Part shown: one piece after another, positions 34,075 to 44,956 of the stretch
Layout of the letters: each line of letters begins with the position of its first letter
How positions within the stretch are numbered: position 1 is the stretch's first letter
DNA from: Hyunsoonleella aestuarii
Lineage (GTDB): Bacteria > Bacteroidota > Bacteroidia > Flavobacteriales > Flavobacteriaceae
Direction: 5' to 3'
NCBI RefSeq assembly: GCF_006148925.1
Contig: NZ_VAWB01000001.1
Coordinates: 1-64,000 of the forward strand
DNA: 64,000 bases
Notes under the pieces: model-generated
Told to the model about the DNA's origin: nothing
Databases searched by the model: none
Seen by the model: only the letters and a program-made list of their open reading frames with translations
Made by a program: the position numbers and the translations under genes

Positions 34075-34101
34075 AAGATTCCGAATTTCTTAGGAATGAC
34101 A
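34075..34101. repeat. REP-like short repeat upstream of yidC
   Basis: The minus strand reads TGTCATTCC-TAAGAAATTC-GGAATC, the layout of intergenic repeats common in Bacteroidota. It fills the gap between pyrG and yidC and shows why the longer yidC start is unlikely. Confidence 0.45.
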
Positions 34102-34127
34102 ATAGCTTATCAATAAGCTATCCAAAT

Positions 34128-35801
<1,674 letters not shown>

Positions 35802-35881
35802 TTAAAACAGTTATTTAAGTATTGTTTTTAGTTATTTGAAAGCTTGTTATTAACAAGAAATGATAAATTAAAATGACTAAT

Positions 35882-36109
35882 CTATTTAGGGTATTTTTTC
35901 CTAATACCTCTTACTAAATCTTCCAATCCATTTAATTTTAACTCATAAACTTGTTTGAGCATATCACCTAGTTTCCCTTTTGGAAAGCCCTTGCTATTAT
36001 ACCAAACAATATAATATTCTGGTAAGTCAATTAAAAAGCGGTCTTTATACTTACCATATGGCATTTTTGTATGTGCCAATTTTATTAAAAAATCTTTATC
36101 TGGTGTCAC
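35882..36109 (-). CDS. DUF3820 family protein
   Basis: 75 aa, one DUF3820 domain with the start MPYGKYKDRFLIDLPEYYIVW and a GFPKGKLGDML stretch. The fold resembles the C-terminal domain of ExoX-type exonucleases, and the same type of module ends the exonuclease at 53274-54050. Its role is unknown; nucleic-acid binding is plausible. The start codon overlaps the stop of the DUF922 gene by one base, so the two are cotranslated. Confidence 0.85.
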   Translation of the reverse strand: MTPDKDFLIKLAHTKMPYGKYKDRFLIDLPEYYIVWYNSKGFPKGKLGDMLKQVYELKLNGLEDLVRGIRKKYPK

Positions 36110-36654
36110 TAATTGGCCTCAATAGATTTGTAATTATCATATTTGTTTAATTCGGCATTCACAAACCTATGCCACTTTTCTTGGTTTTCTTTATTTCGTG
36201 AAAAGTCTGTTTCAAAATCATAACGGTTTTGCATTTCAGCTAACTCTCTATTTATTGTGCTTTGAAGCTTTTTAAGCTCTACTCTAATTCTATTTGAGAC
36301 TTTCAATTGTTCTATTCGAGCTCTAAATTTACGAGCATGTAATTCTGTAATACTAAAGTGGAGTTGTTCGTGACCTAGAACATCTTTTGTGGCACGCTCA
36401 GGTTTATACCATGACTGTTCTGGATAAAAATAGGCATTCACATCGGTATTAAAACTTAAGACTTCATTCTTATCGGTACTTTTAATTGAAAACCCAAATG
36501 TTATTCCAGATGCCGTTATAGCCACAGCGCTTGAATCGGTTTTCGGTTTAGCTTTAAAATCTTCCCAAGCTAACTTAGTATCTTTACTCCAAGTAATTAC
36601 AGGTTCTTCTTGAATACAAAGGAGAAAAAAAAAGAAAATAAAAAGTTTACTCAA
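36109..36654 (-). CDS. DUF922 domain protein, putative HExxH metalloprotease
   Basis: 181 aa. The hydrophobic N-terminus (1-15) acts as a signal. The DUF922 core carries LGHEQLHFSITELHARKFR, where HEQLH fits the HExxH zinc-peptidase motif and a downstream Glu or His may be the third ligand. It begins ITWSKDTKLAWEDFKAKP, typical of the family. Predicted to be a periplasmic zinc peptidase; activity is not demonstrated for this family. It lies between the LysM/PBP gene and the DUF3820 gene. Confidence 0.83.
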   Translation of the reverse strand: MSKLFIFFFFLLCIQEEPVITWSKDTKLAWEDFKAKPKTDSSAVAITASGITFGFSIKSTDKNEVLSFNTDVNAYFYPEQSWYKPERATKDVLGHEQLHFSITELHARKFRARIEQLKVSNRIRVELKKLQSTINRELAEMQNRYDFETDFSRNKENQEKWHRFVNAELNKYDNYKSIEAN

Positions 36655-36692
36655 AATTATTGTTTTTGATTTAAAACGTTTAGTAAATTCTC

Positions 36693-38624
36693 TTATTGCT
36701 TAATCTCAACAATTGTTAAGTCTTGGTGTTGTAACAAATAAACAGCATCGTTGTAATAACCACCAAAAAGTTTCTTTTTGTAAGCAAATTTATTTTCCAA
36801 ATACTCGGTTAAAGGCGCTTGGTTTGCAGAGAGGTATAAATCCTTAGATGATACTAACCTTAAAACAACATCCATTGTTAAATCGAAACCCTTTACAGCA
36901 CGTTTATTCGGCGTTACCGCGTATTTTTTCTTATAGTTTTTTACAAAAATGCTTTTTTCATCTTCATTGTAAGTGCGAGAACCACTTGCAAATTGAAATT
37001 TTAATTTTGAAAGGTGTTCATTTGAAATTTGATCACTTTCAAAAGCTTTATTAAAATTAGTAGTTGCTAATACTATTGAAATCTCTTCCGCCTTTAGCTC
37101 AATATCTTCCTCCTGTATTAATGAGGCCAAAATACTTGTCACATTGGAAGCAAAACCCTCATTTTTCGTTTCTAAAAACACCAAATTATTTCCAGATTTT
37201 AGAGCATCCTTAATATCATCAACAAGCACATAGTTTTCATCTTTACCTTCCTTATTTTTTCTTGAAAAAACTATTTTAGAATGGTTGAATTCTTGTTTTA
37301 ACTCATTCGCTACAGCCATATTTTTAGAATCGGCAATAATGATGATATGATTTGGTAATGTATCTGATTTGACATGATTAATAATTTTTTTCTTCAACAA
37401 ATCATCTTGAGGTCGCGACTGAAATACATTGTCATATAACTCTAAATCTGTCCCTATTGGTGATATAATAGGTACATTGTACTTTCTAAGATCTGATGAA
37501 GCCTTACTAAAGTTATTTGGTGTTAATGGGCCAATAACGGCATCAACATTTTCGAAATTATTACTTCTAATAATTTTGGATACTTCACTTACTTGATATT
37601 TGGTATCATAAACATCTACCTTTAATGAAACTCCTAATTTCTTTAAAGAATCAACAGCCATTAAAACACCAGAATGAAAATCAAGTGACGCATCTAAATA
37701 AGGGTCATGTTTGATACTATTTATCTGTCCTGAAACCGAATCGTTATTCACACGATTCAATCTAAAAGGCAACATAACCGCTATATGCTTTGTATTAAAA
37801 TCGGCAATACTATCAATTAAACTTACTTTGTCACTTTCAACAGTTATTAGTGTAGATTTATTAGAAAACGGTATCTTAAGAATCATACCATCTTTTAAAC
37901 CACTATCTTTAAGTTCTGGATTTAAAGCTTCTAATTCAGACTGTTCTAAACCTAACTTAAGCTTCAATCTGTAAAAACCTTCCTTTGGCAATACTTTATA
38001 ATAACTATATTTGTCATCAATATTTTTTACCGATTCTTCTTTAATGTTGGGAACGTTTATTTCTTGCCCTTCTTTTAACACATCTCCCATCTCTGGGTTT
38101 AATGCTTCAAGTTCCTTAACCGTGATACCAAATTTGTATGCCACACGCCACTTCCCTTCCTTCGGCATTACTTTATAAGTATTCGTTGGCTTTACTTCTT
38201 CTACGACAGTAATATTTTTAAATATTGGTATTTGGAGCTTATCGCCTTTCCGCAACGTATTGGCATATAAAAACGTATTATATTTCTTTATTTCTTCTTC
38301 GGTAACTTGATACTTTTTAGTAAGACTATAGAGCGTCTCTTTACGTTTGGTTTTATGTTCTTTAAACCCCTGTAATTCTCTCGTTGTTGTAACCTTTGGT
38401 TTAACTGCCTTCGAAATTGGAATAATTAAAACAGTATTTGGTTTTAACCCTTTTTTAGCATCGGGGTTTAAACTAAATATGTCGAAAGGTGTTACATAAT
38501 AGCGTTTAGCTATAGCTTCTATGGTCTCCCCTTTTTTGACTTGATGTGTACTGAAATTTTGAGCTTTAACCGTTGTAAAACTAAATGCTAGAACTAGAGT
38601 TAGGGCAAATATGAATTTATTCAT
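36693..38624 (-). CDS. LysM-repeat protein with periplasmic-binding-like domain
   Basis: 643 aa. After a signal peptide (1-21, ending TVKAQ) come four LysM domains (about 25-70, 87-133, 148-193, 207-252), each ending in a (I/V)P or IPI stretch. From about 280 to 640 follows a type I periplasmic-binding-protein fold (IAVMLPFRLNR ... DAVIGPLTPNNFSKASSDL ... YNVPIISPIGT). It probably sits in the periplasm bound to peptidoglycan. No ABC transporter gene is near, so the domain may have a sensing or structural role. It is 38 bases upstream of the DUF922 gene. Confidence 0.88.
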   Translation of the reverse strand: MNKFIFALTLVLAFSFTTVKAQNFSTHQVKKGETIEAIAKRYYVTPFDIFSLNPDAKKGLKPNTVLIIPISKAVKPKVTTTRELQGFKEHKTKRKETLYSLTKKYQVTEEEIKKYNTFLYANTLRKGDKLQIPIFKNITVVEEVKPTNTYKVMPKEGKWRVAYKFGITVKELEALNPEMGDVLKEGQEINVPNIKEESVKNIDDKYSYYKVLPKEGFYRLKLKLGLEQSELEALNPELKDSGLKDGMILKIPFSNKSTLITVESDKVSLIDSIADFNTKHIAVMLPFRLNRVNNDSVSGQINSIKHDPYLDASLDFHSGVLMAVDSLKKLGVSLKVDVYDTKYQVSEVSKIIRSNNFENVDAVIGPLTPNNFSKASSDLRKYNVPIISPIGTDLELYDNVFQSRPQDDLLKKKIINHVKSDTLPNHIIIIADSKNMAVANELKQEFNHSKIVFSRKNKEGKDENYVLVDDIKDALKSGNNLVFLETKNEGFASNVTSILASLIQEEDIELKAEEISIVLATTNFNKAFESDQISNEHLSKLKFQFASGSRTYNEDEKSIFVKNYKKKYAVTPNKRAVKGFDLTMDVVLRLVSSKDLYLSANQAPLTEYLENKFAYKKKLFGGYYNDAVYLLQHQDLTIVEIKQ

Positions 38625-38818
38625 GTGTTGTTTTGTACTAATGATAAATATAAATAATCGTAGCTAATTAAAATTATATACGTTTGTTTTTCATTTTTAG
38701 GACGGCATCTTCCAAACTTAAATTAAAAAATTGCTGTTACCCAAAATACTATTACATATAACATGCCAAAATAGCATTCTAATTATTAGACACTATTTAT
38801 TTTTAAATAGACACATGT

Positions 38819-40354
38819 CTATTCCCACTCAATAGTAGCTGGTGGCTTTGAGCTAATATCATAAACTACTCTATTAACGCCTTTAACCTTATTTATTATA
38901 TCATTAGATGTTTTTTGAAGAAATTCATAAGGTAAATTCACCCAATCAGCTGTCATACCATCAGTACTTTCTACAGCTCTAAGTGCTACACATTTTTCAT
39001 AAGTTCGTTCATCTCCCATTACCCCTACACTATTAACAGGTAAGAGCATTGCGCCAGCTTGCCATACTTTGTCATAAAGCCCCCATGTCTTCAGCCCATT
39101 TATAAAAATAGCATCTACTTCTTGTAATATTCTAACTTTTTCGGCTGTTATATCACCTAAAATACGAATACCTAATCCCGGTCCTGGGAATGGATGACGC
39201 CCTAACAACTCTGGATCGATACCTAAGGTTGCCCCAACACGTCTAACCTCATCTTTAAATATAGCCCGCAAAGGCTCTACTATTTTCAATTTCATAAAAT
39301 CGGGTAAACCACCAACATTATGATGACTTTTAATAGTTGCCGAAGGCCCTCCAGTTGCTGAAACACTCTCTATAACATCGGGATATATAGTCCCTTGTGC
39401 TAACCAGTCAACATCTTCTAGCTTATGCGCCTCATCATCAAAAACTTCTATAAATGCATTACCAATGGCTTTACGTTTTTTCTCTGGGTCTTCAATACCT
39501 TTTAATGCGTCCAGAAAACGATCTGAAGCATCAACCCCTTTTACATTAAGCCCCATACCTTCGTACTGATTCAATACGTTTTGGAACTCATTTTTACGAA
39601 GCAAGCCGTTGTTTACAAATATGCAGTACAGGTTCTTTCCAATTGCTTTATTTAACAATACTGCTGCAACGGTGGAATCTACACCACCTGAAAGCCCAAG
39701 TACCACTTTTCCATCACCTACTTTTTCCTTTATAGCCTCTACGGTTTCTTCAACAAAAGAATCTGGTGTCCAGTCCTGTTTTAAACCTGCAATATCGACT
39801 AAGAAATTTTCTAACAATCTTTTTCCGTCTTTAGAATGGTAAACTTCTGGATGAAACTGAATAGCATAAGTCTCTTCGCCATCTATTCTATAAGCTGCAT
39901 TATCAACATCATGCGTGCTTGCAATTAAAACTCCGTTATCTGGTAAGCGTTTAATTGTATCGCTATGACTCATCCAAACTTGACTACCTGTGTGAATATG
40001 AGCTAAAAATGGTTCATTACCTTTAATGAAAGAAAGGTTAGCTCTACCATATTCCCTCGTACTAGATGGTGCAACCTCACCTCCAGAAAAATGTGCCAAA
40101 TACTGTGCACCATAGCACACAGCCAACATTGGTTTTATACCACGAATCCCACTTAAATCAGGATGTAAAGCTTCCTCGCCTCTTACAGAAAAGGGGCTTC
40201 CCGAAAGTATAACGGCTTTATACTCGTCTAAATTTGATGGAATTTTATTAAATGGATGTATTTCGGAGTAAATGTTGAGCTCTCTGACTCTACGAGCAAT
40301 AAGTTGAGTGTATTGCGATCCGAAGTCTAAAATTAATACCTTGTCATGTTGCAT
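38819..40354 (-). CDS. guaA: GMP synthase (glutamine-hydrolysing)
   Basis: 511 aa from the ATG at 40354 ([18 protein letters not shown]). The two codons before it begin with a weak TTG and lie in the promoter box. The class I amidotransferase domain has the nucleophile in [12 protein letters not shown] and FHPEVYHS. The ATP-pyrophosphatase domain has GLSGGVDST. The C-terminal dimerisation domain ends [16 protein letters not shown]. It makes GMP from XMP. It stands as a single gene. Confidence 0.96.
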   Translation of the reverse strand: MQHDKVLILDFGSQYTQLIARRVRELNIYSEIHPFNKIPSNLDEYKAVILSGSPFSVRGEEALHPDLSGIRGIKPMLAVCYGAQYLAHFSGGEVAPSSTREYGRANLSFIKGNEPFLAHIHTGSQVWMSHSDTIKRLPDNGVLIASTHDVDNAAYRIDGEETYAIQFHPEVYHSKDGKRLLENFLVDIAGLKQDWTPDSFVEETVEAIKEKVGDGKVVLGLSGGVDSTVAAVLLNKAIGKNLYCIFVNNGLLRKNEFQNVLNQYEGMGLNVKGVDASDRFLDALKGIEDPEKKRKAIGNAFIEVFDDEAHKLEDVDWLAQGTIYPDVIESVSATGGPSATIKSHHNVGGLPDFMKLKIVEPLRAIFKDEVRRVGATLGIDPELLGRHPFPGPGLGIRILGDITAEKVRILQEVDAIFINGLKTWGLYDKVWQAGAMLLPVNSVGVMGDERTYEKCVALRAVESTDGMTADWVNLPYEFLQKTSNDIINKVKGVNRVVYDISSKPPATIEWE

Positions 40355-40357
40355 GCG

Positions 40358-40365
40358 CAAAAGTA
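40358..40365 (-). promoter_or_regulatory. Candidate -7 box of guaA
   Basis: The minus strand reads TACTTTTG, ending 3 bases before the guaA ATG. Its first transcribed base would be at or beside the start codon, as also seen for the MATE and rluF genes. Confidence 0.5.
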
Positions 40366-40397
40366 ATAATTGATTTTATAATGGCACATTACCAAAA

Positions 40398-41786
40398 CTA
40401 CTTTTTTACTCTTTTTTCCATCATAGAATCTAAAATAGCCTTTATGTCTTCTTCCGATGTATCTGGATTAATAAAACAGAATCTTGAAACAGTTTCATAT
40501 TCATCTTTATTTTTCCATTTTGTAGGAGTTACTAAGGCAAATCCTTTTTTATGGTTTTCATAAGTCCAATTTGTATAGTCTTCCGGTTTCCAACCTATCC
40601 TTCTATAAAGTACACAAGACAAACTCGGTTCTCTTACCAATTCTAAATTAGGATTTTTTTCAATCATTTTACCCGCAATTTGAGCTAATTCAATTCCTCT
40701 TTCAACTGCCTCTTTATATCTATCGGTTCCATGTGTCGCTAATGAAAACCACAAAGGTAATCCTCTAACACGACGTGTTAATTGTATTTGATAATCGGTT
40801 GGATTAAAACCATGCGCACCTTCATCTTTAAAAATATCTAAATAAGAGCCTTCCTGCGAATGTGCCTTTTTAGCTAATTCAGGTTGTTTATAAATTACAG
40901 CACCGCAGTCATAGGGAGAAAACATCCATTTATGCGGGTCGATGGTAACACTATCGGCTTTTTCAATACCGTTGAATAAATGTCTTACAGAATCGGCAGA
41001 TAGAGCACCACCACCATAAGCAGCATCGACATGAAACCAAAGGTTTTCTTTCTCACAGATATCCGCAATGCCTTCTAAGTCATCAATAATACCTGCATTT
41101 GTTGTTCCACCTGTGGCAACTACAGAAAAAAGTCGTTTACGCTGATGCTCTGTTAGAGAATCTAATGTTTTCTGTAATTCTTCACCAATTAATCTATCTT
41201 CCGAATCAACCAATAACAAATCGACATCTATTACTTTAGCCATGGCTTTTATTGAAGAATGTGCTCCAATAGAGGTTATTATCAATCCTTTTTCTCCTTT
41301 AAAAGCATCATTCTCTCTCCAATTCTCTCGAGCAGTAACCATTGCAGAGAGGTTGGCCGCTGTACCACCACTTGTAAAAACACCAAAGGCTCCTTTTGGC
41401 AAACCTGTTAGTGACACAATCCATTTCATAGCTTCATTTTCACAGAAAATACCACCTGCACCTTCCATCCAATATGCACCATGAACACTTGAAGCTGAAG
41501 TAACCAAATCAAACATTATGGCCGCTCTCGTTGGTGATGCTGGTACAAAAGCCAAATGCCTTGGATGGTCTATTGATACGTTGGCTTTCATCAAGTATTT
41601 TTTCCACAAATTAAACGCATACTCGCCACCTATTCCTTTTTTAGTAATGGTTTCACCAACTAATTCTTTAAGTTTTTCCTCTGTTTTAGGTTTTCCAATT
41701 TTACTTTGTGTTGAAGAAATTCTATCTATAGCATATTTCATGATATCCATAGTCATTTCAATCAATTCGATATCAATTTTGTGCAT
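40398..41786 (-). CDS. PLP-dependent decarboxylase (group II, aromatic/acidic amino acid type)
   Basis: 462 aa fold-type I PLP enzyme. The substrate and cofactor region is FTSGGTAANLSAM near residue 140. VDAAYGGG marks the PLP-binding Asp near 255. The Schiff-base Lys is in SVTIDPHKWMF near 285. This matches the group II decarboxylases (DOPA, glutamate and cysteine-sulfinate type). The substrate cannot be read from the sequence. It is 6 bases downstream of bshC and almost certainly in the same transcript. Confidence 0.88.
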   Translation of the reverse strand: MHKIDIELIEMTMDIMKYAIDRISSTQSKIGKPKTEEKLKELVGETITKKGIGGEYAFNLWKKYLMKANVSIDHPRHLAFVPASPTRAAIMFDLVTSASSVHGAYWMEGAGGIFCENEAMKWIVSLTGLPKGAFGVFTSGGTAANLSAMVTARENWRENDAFKGEKGLIITSIGAHSSIKAMAKVIDVDLLLVDSEDRLIGEELQKTLDSLTEHQRKRLFSVVATGGTTNAGIIDDLEGIADICEKENLWFHVDAAYGGGALSADSVRHLFNGIEKADSVTIDPHKWMFSPYDCGAVIYKQPELAKKAHSQEGSYLDIFKDEGAHGFNPTDYQIQLTRRVRGLPLWFSLATHGTDRYKEAVERGIELAQIAGKMIEKNPNLELVREPSLSCVLYRRIGWKPEDYTNWTYENHKKGFALVTPTKWKNKDEYETVSRFCFINPDTSEEDIKAILDSMMEKRVKK

Positions 41787-41792
41787 GTTCTG

Positions 41793-43385
41793 TTAAAGGT
41801 TTAATATTAAAAATTCTCCTTTTAAAGGTTTTAAATTTTCAATAAGCTTAGGAATAAGTTGCTCACCATACTCCAGATAGAATTCTGAAAAATTGGCATT
41901 TCGTTCTTGTAAACTTTGGTTAGGGAACAATTGATTTTGAAGTTCTGTCATTCTAGATATTTGATCAGAAAGCGACTTTTTTTGTGCCTTTAACAAGCGT
42001 TTTTCTAACTTATCAAGTCCCTTTAATTGCTTAACCTCTTGTGCCTTCACTGCGCCTAAAAAAGTCTTATCTGTTTCCTCTGCGAGCTTATAAAGGCTTT
42101 TAAACTGCTGCCGTAAATAATCCTTTTGTTTGGAAAAATTAATGTCAATATTAGAAATCTCTCTTACTTTCTTATTTATGAATGCATGTTTATTTAGAAA
42201 TAAATCCTCATTAGAAACATTTAATCTTTCTAGTTTCTTTGCCTGACTTTTTGTTTTAATCAATACCGAATTTCTCAGCAATAACATTGGGAATGGTATT
42301 TCTACTTGAGTAAATAACTCCTTCAATTGAAACCAATATGCTAATTCACCACCACCACCTATGTAACATAGATTAGGTAAAATAACCTCTTGGTACAAGG
42401 GACGCATTATCACATTAGGTGAGAAACGCTCTGGCACCTCATCGAGGTGTTTTATTATCTCACTCTTGCTCCAAACGATATTGGTGTTTAAAACTTTGTA
42501 AACATCATCTTCAAAAACAATACGTTCTCTTAAATTTTTAGTTAAATAAAACAAGTTTATTTCCCTGGGATTCACTTGAATACCGTAATCATTTGGTAAC
42601 GAACTATTAGTGTTAGAAACCGCTTTAAAAGACGCTTGATTAAATAACTCCTTTTCAATAAAGGGCACAAACAGTTTCTTCAAACTAACATCATTTGCAT
42701 CTATAATTACAAGACCAAATTCTTTGAAAATTTCATTGGCAAGATAACGTGTCGCATCAGCTAAATTATCATGATTCAAATATGCATTTTTAAACAACTG
42801 CTTTAACTCTTTAGCGCTTTGGCTTTCCCCCAACTCATTTGCAAAAACTTCAAAAACATCATTTAATCCCTCGTTGGTTAGTTCCCCCACGGCTCCACCA
42901 GATTTTCTATTCCATTGTACTTTTTTTCCTTTGAAATTGAAAAAATTTATTTCTTCAAAATCATGATCTTCAGTAGCCATCCAATAAACCGGCACAAAAT
43001 TGTACTCAGGATACTCCAGTTTTAATTCTTTCGAAAGATTTATTGCAGAAACTATTTTATATAAAAAGTAAAGCGGTCCGGTGAATAAATTAAGTTGATG
43101 ACCGGTTGTTATAGTAAAAGTTTTTTCACTACTTATTAATTCAATATTTTCTTTTGTTAAACTTGAACTTTCAATTTTCTGATATTGAACCTTTAAAGTA
43201 GCAGTCAATACTTTACGAGAATCCAGACTAAAAGAAGTCTCTTTTTCTTTGATCTGAGCATCAAAGTTTTTTAAATGAGGAAATCGATTATAAAAAGGTT
43301 TTAACTCATCTTTTTCATCGAGATAGTCACATATTAATGACGAAAAATAACCTGTTTTATGAAACGGTACGTGTTTTCTCTGCAT
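41793..43385 (-). CDS. bshC: Bacillithiol biosynthesis cysteine-adding enzyme BshC
   Basis: 530 aa. BshC adds cysteine to glucosaminyl-malate, the last step of bacillithiol synthesis. It has the family motifs FTITTGHQLNLFTGPLYF, FVPVYWMATEDHDFEEI and an N-terminal nucleotide-binding-like fold, then a long predicted coiled coil (about 395-500). A TATATTTA sequence lies about 15 bases upstream of the start. bshA and bshB are not in the window. Confidence 0.94.
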   Translation of the reverse strand: MQRKHVPFHKTGYFSSLICDYLDEKDELKPFYNRFPHLKNFDAQIKEKETSFSLDSRKVLTATLKVQYQKIESSSLTKENIELISSEKTFTITTGHQLNLFTGPLYFLYKIVSAINLSKELKLEYPEYNFVPVYWMATEDHDFEEINFFNFKGKKVQWNRKSGGAVGELTNEGLNDVFEVFANELGESQSAKELKQLFKNAYLNHDNLADATRYLANEIFKEFGLVIIDANDVSLKKLFVPFIEKELFNQASFKAVSNTNSSLPNDYGIQVNPREINLFYLTKNLRERIVFEDDVYKVLNTNIVWSKSEIIKHLDEVPERFSPNVIMRPLYQEVILPNLCYIGGGGELAYWFQLKELFTQVEIPFPMLLLRNSVLIKTKSQAKKLERLNVSNEDLFLNKHAFINKKVREISNIDINFSKQKDYLRQQFKSLYKLAEETDKTFLGAVKAQEVKQLKGLDKLEKRLLKAQKKSLSDQISRMTELQNQLFPNQSLQERNANFSEFYLEYGEQLIPKLIENLKPLKGEFLILNL

Positions 43386-43534
43386 ATTTTTATAAAAAAC
43401 ATGTAAATATACAGCTATTCAAATTTGAATTTCTAAAAATTTAGTTAAGACTTGACCGTTAAATAGCGTTAAAAATTAAAAAATCTCATCCTTTTTTTGT
43501 ATTTTAGGAAAGCTCATTTTTATAAAATATTGTC

Positions 43535-44797
43535 ATGAAAACGAATCTCACCTACCCAGTTTTATTAGCAAGTTTATTTTTCATTTGTGTTTTAAACAAA
43601 ACAAGTGCACAGCAGGACAATGCATTTAAAGAAGTCCAAGGTATTATTATTGATGCAAACACTAATACCCCTTTAGTATTTGCAGACATTGTTCTAGATG
43701 AAACTAATATTAGCACAGTTACAAATACCGATGGTGAATTTCTCTTAAAAATTCCAAATACCCTACTCAATAGCCTTTTGTCCATTACCCATTTAGGATA
43801 TGAAAAACTTAATCTTAAAGTTTCTAATTTCAAAAATAACTCTAAGATAAAATTAACGCCTGCTGTAACACCACTTGACGAAGTTAGCATTTTGCGTTAC
43901 AAGGATGATGCTCGTTCTCTCGTTATAGAAACCTTATCAAGAAAAAGTACAGTATACAATAATGACAACACATTAATGACTGCTTTTTATAGAGAAACTA
44001 TTAAAAAAAGACGTAAAAATGCCTCATTGTCTGAAGCCGTTTTCAAAATACACAAGCAGCCGTATAATAATCAAAGAAACGACAATATTGAGCTCATAAA
44101 AGCTCGTAAAAACACGGATTATTCTAAGCTAGATACTATAGCTTTGAAACTTCAGGGAGGACCGTTTAGTAATTTATATACTGATATCATTAAATATCCC
44201 GAGTTTATATTTACTAAAGAAGACCTTGCATTTTACAATTTCAGCTTTGGCGAATCAACACAGATAGATGAGAACCTAGTTTATGTAGTGAATTTTAAAC
44301 AAAAGCAAAATATTAAAACGCCATTGTATTTTGGCAAGTTATATATAGACTCAAACACTTTAGCGCTAACGAGTGCTGTTTATAGTTTAAATGTTGAAAA
44401 CAAGGAACTTTCTAGCCAAATGTATATTAGAAAGAAACCCAGAAAAGTAGATGTGTATCCTACTGAAGCGATGTACCGCGTTAATTACCGTACTAGCAAT
44501 GGTAAATGGCATTATGCTTATAGCAATATTTCACTTACTTTTAAAGTCAATTGGAAAGGAAAGTTATTTAATAGTGTTTATTCGCTTAATAGCGAAATGG
44601 CTATAACCGACTGGGAAATTAAAGACACCAAAATCGCTAAAGTGCGCAGTCAATTAATTAGACCCACAACTATTTTAAGTGAAAAAGCATCTGGTTTTTC
44701 GGATCCAAAATTTTGGGGCGAATACAACATTATTGAACCAGAAAAGTCTATTGAGAATGCTATTAAAAAAATTCAAAAACAGTTAAAGCGGACTTAA
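43535..44797 (+). CDS. CarboxypepD_reg-like domain-containing exported protein
   Basis: 420 aa. A signal peptide (1-25, ending SAQ) is followed by one carboxypeptidase-regulatory-like beta-sandwich (about 32-115: VQGIIIDANTNTPLVFADI ... TNTDGEFLLKIP). A C-terminal part of about 300 residues has no recognised name. The sandwich domain is usually found at the N-terminus of TonB receptors, but no plug or barrel follows here. The protein is likely outer-membrane associated. Function unknown. It stands alone. Confidence 0.78.
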   Translation: MKTNLTYPVLLASLFFICVLNKTSAQQDNAFKEVQGIIIDANTNTPLVFADIVLDETNISTVTNTDGEFLLKIPNTLLNSLLSITHLGYEKLNLKVSNFKNNSKIKLTPAVTPLDEVSILRYKDDARSLVIETLSRKSTVYNNDNTLMTAFYRETIKKRRKNASLSEAVFKIHKQPYNNQRNDNIELIKARKNTDYSKLDTIALKLQGGPFSNLYTDIIKYPEFIFTKEDLAFYNFSFGESTQIDENLVYVVNFKQKQNIKTPLYFGKLYIDSNTLALTSAVYSLNVENKELSSQMYIRKKPRKVDVYPTEAMYRVNYRTSNGKWHYAYSNISLTFKVNWKGKLFNSVYSLNSEMAITDWEIKDTKIAKVRSQLIRPTTILSEKASGFSDPKFWGEYNIIEPEKSIENAIKKIQKQLKRT

Positions 44798-44956
44798 TAA
44801 TTATTAATTAACAGCAGGACATTTACAATCATACTGCTTTCTTCTCTTAAAAAGAGTCTTCTAATGTTTTCTAAATAAAGAAGAATACCTACTTATAGGT
44901 GTTTTTGGAATAATCTAGTCGATTTATAAAGGAGGAATACTTTTACATATTACACA

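Noticed and set aside
44798-44956. Terminator or small RNA between the CarboxypepD_reg-like gene and rimO
   Set aside because: Only a weak 4-5 bp hairpin (ACCT / AGGT) before a T-run is visible. It is not strong enough to call.
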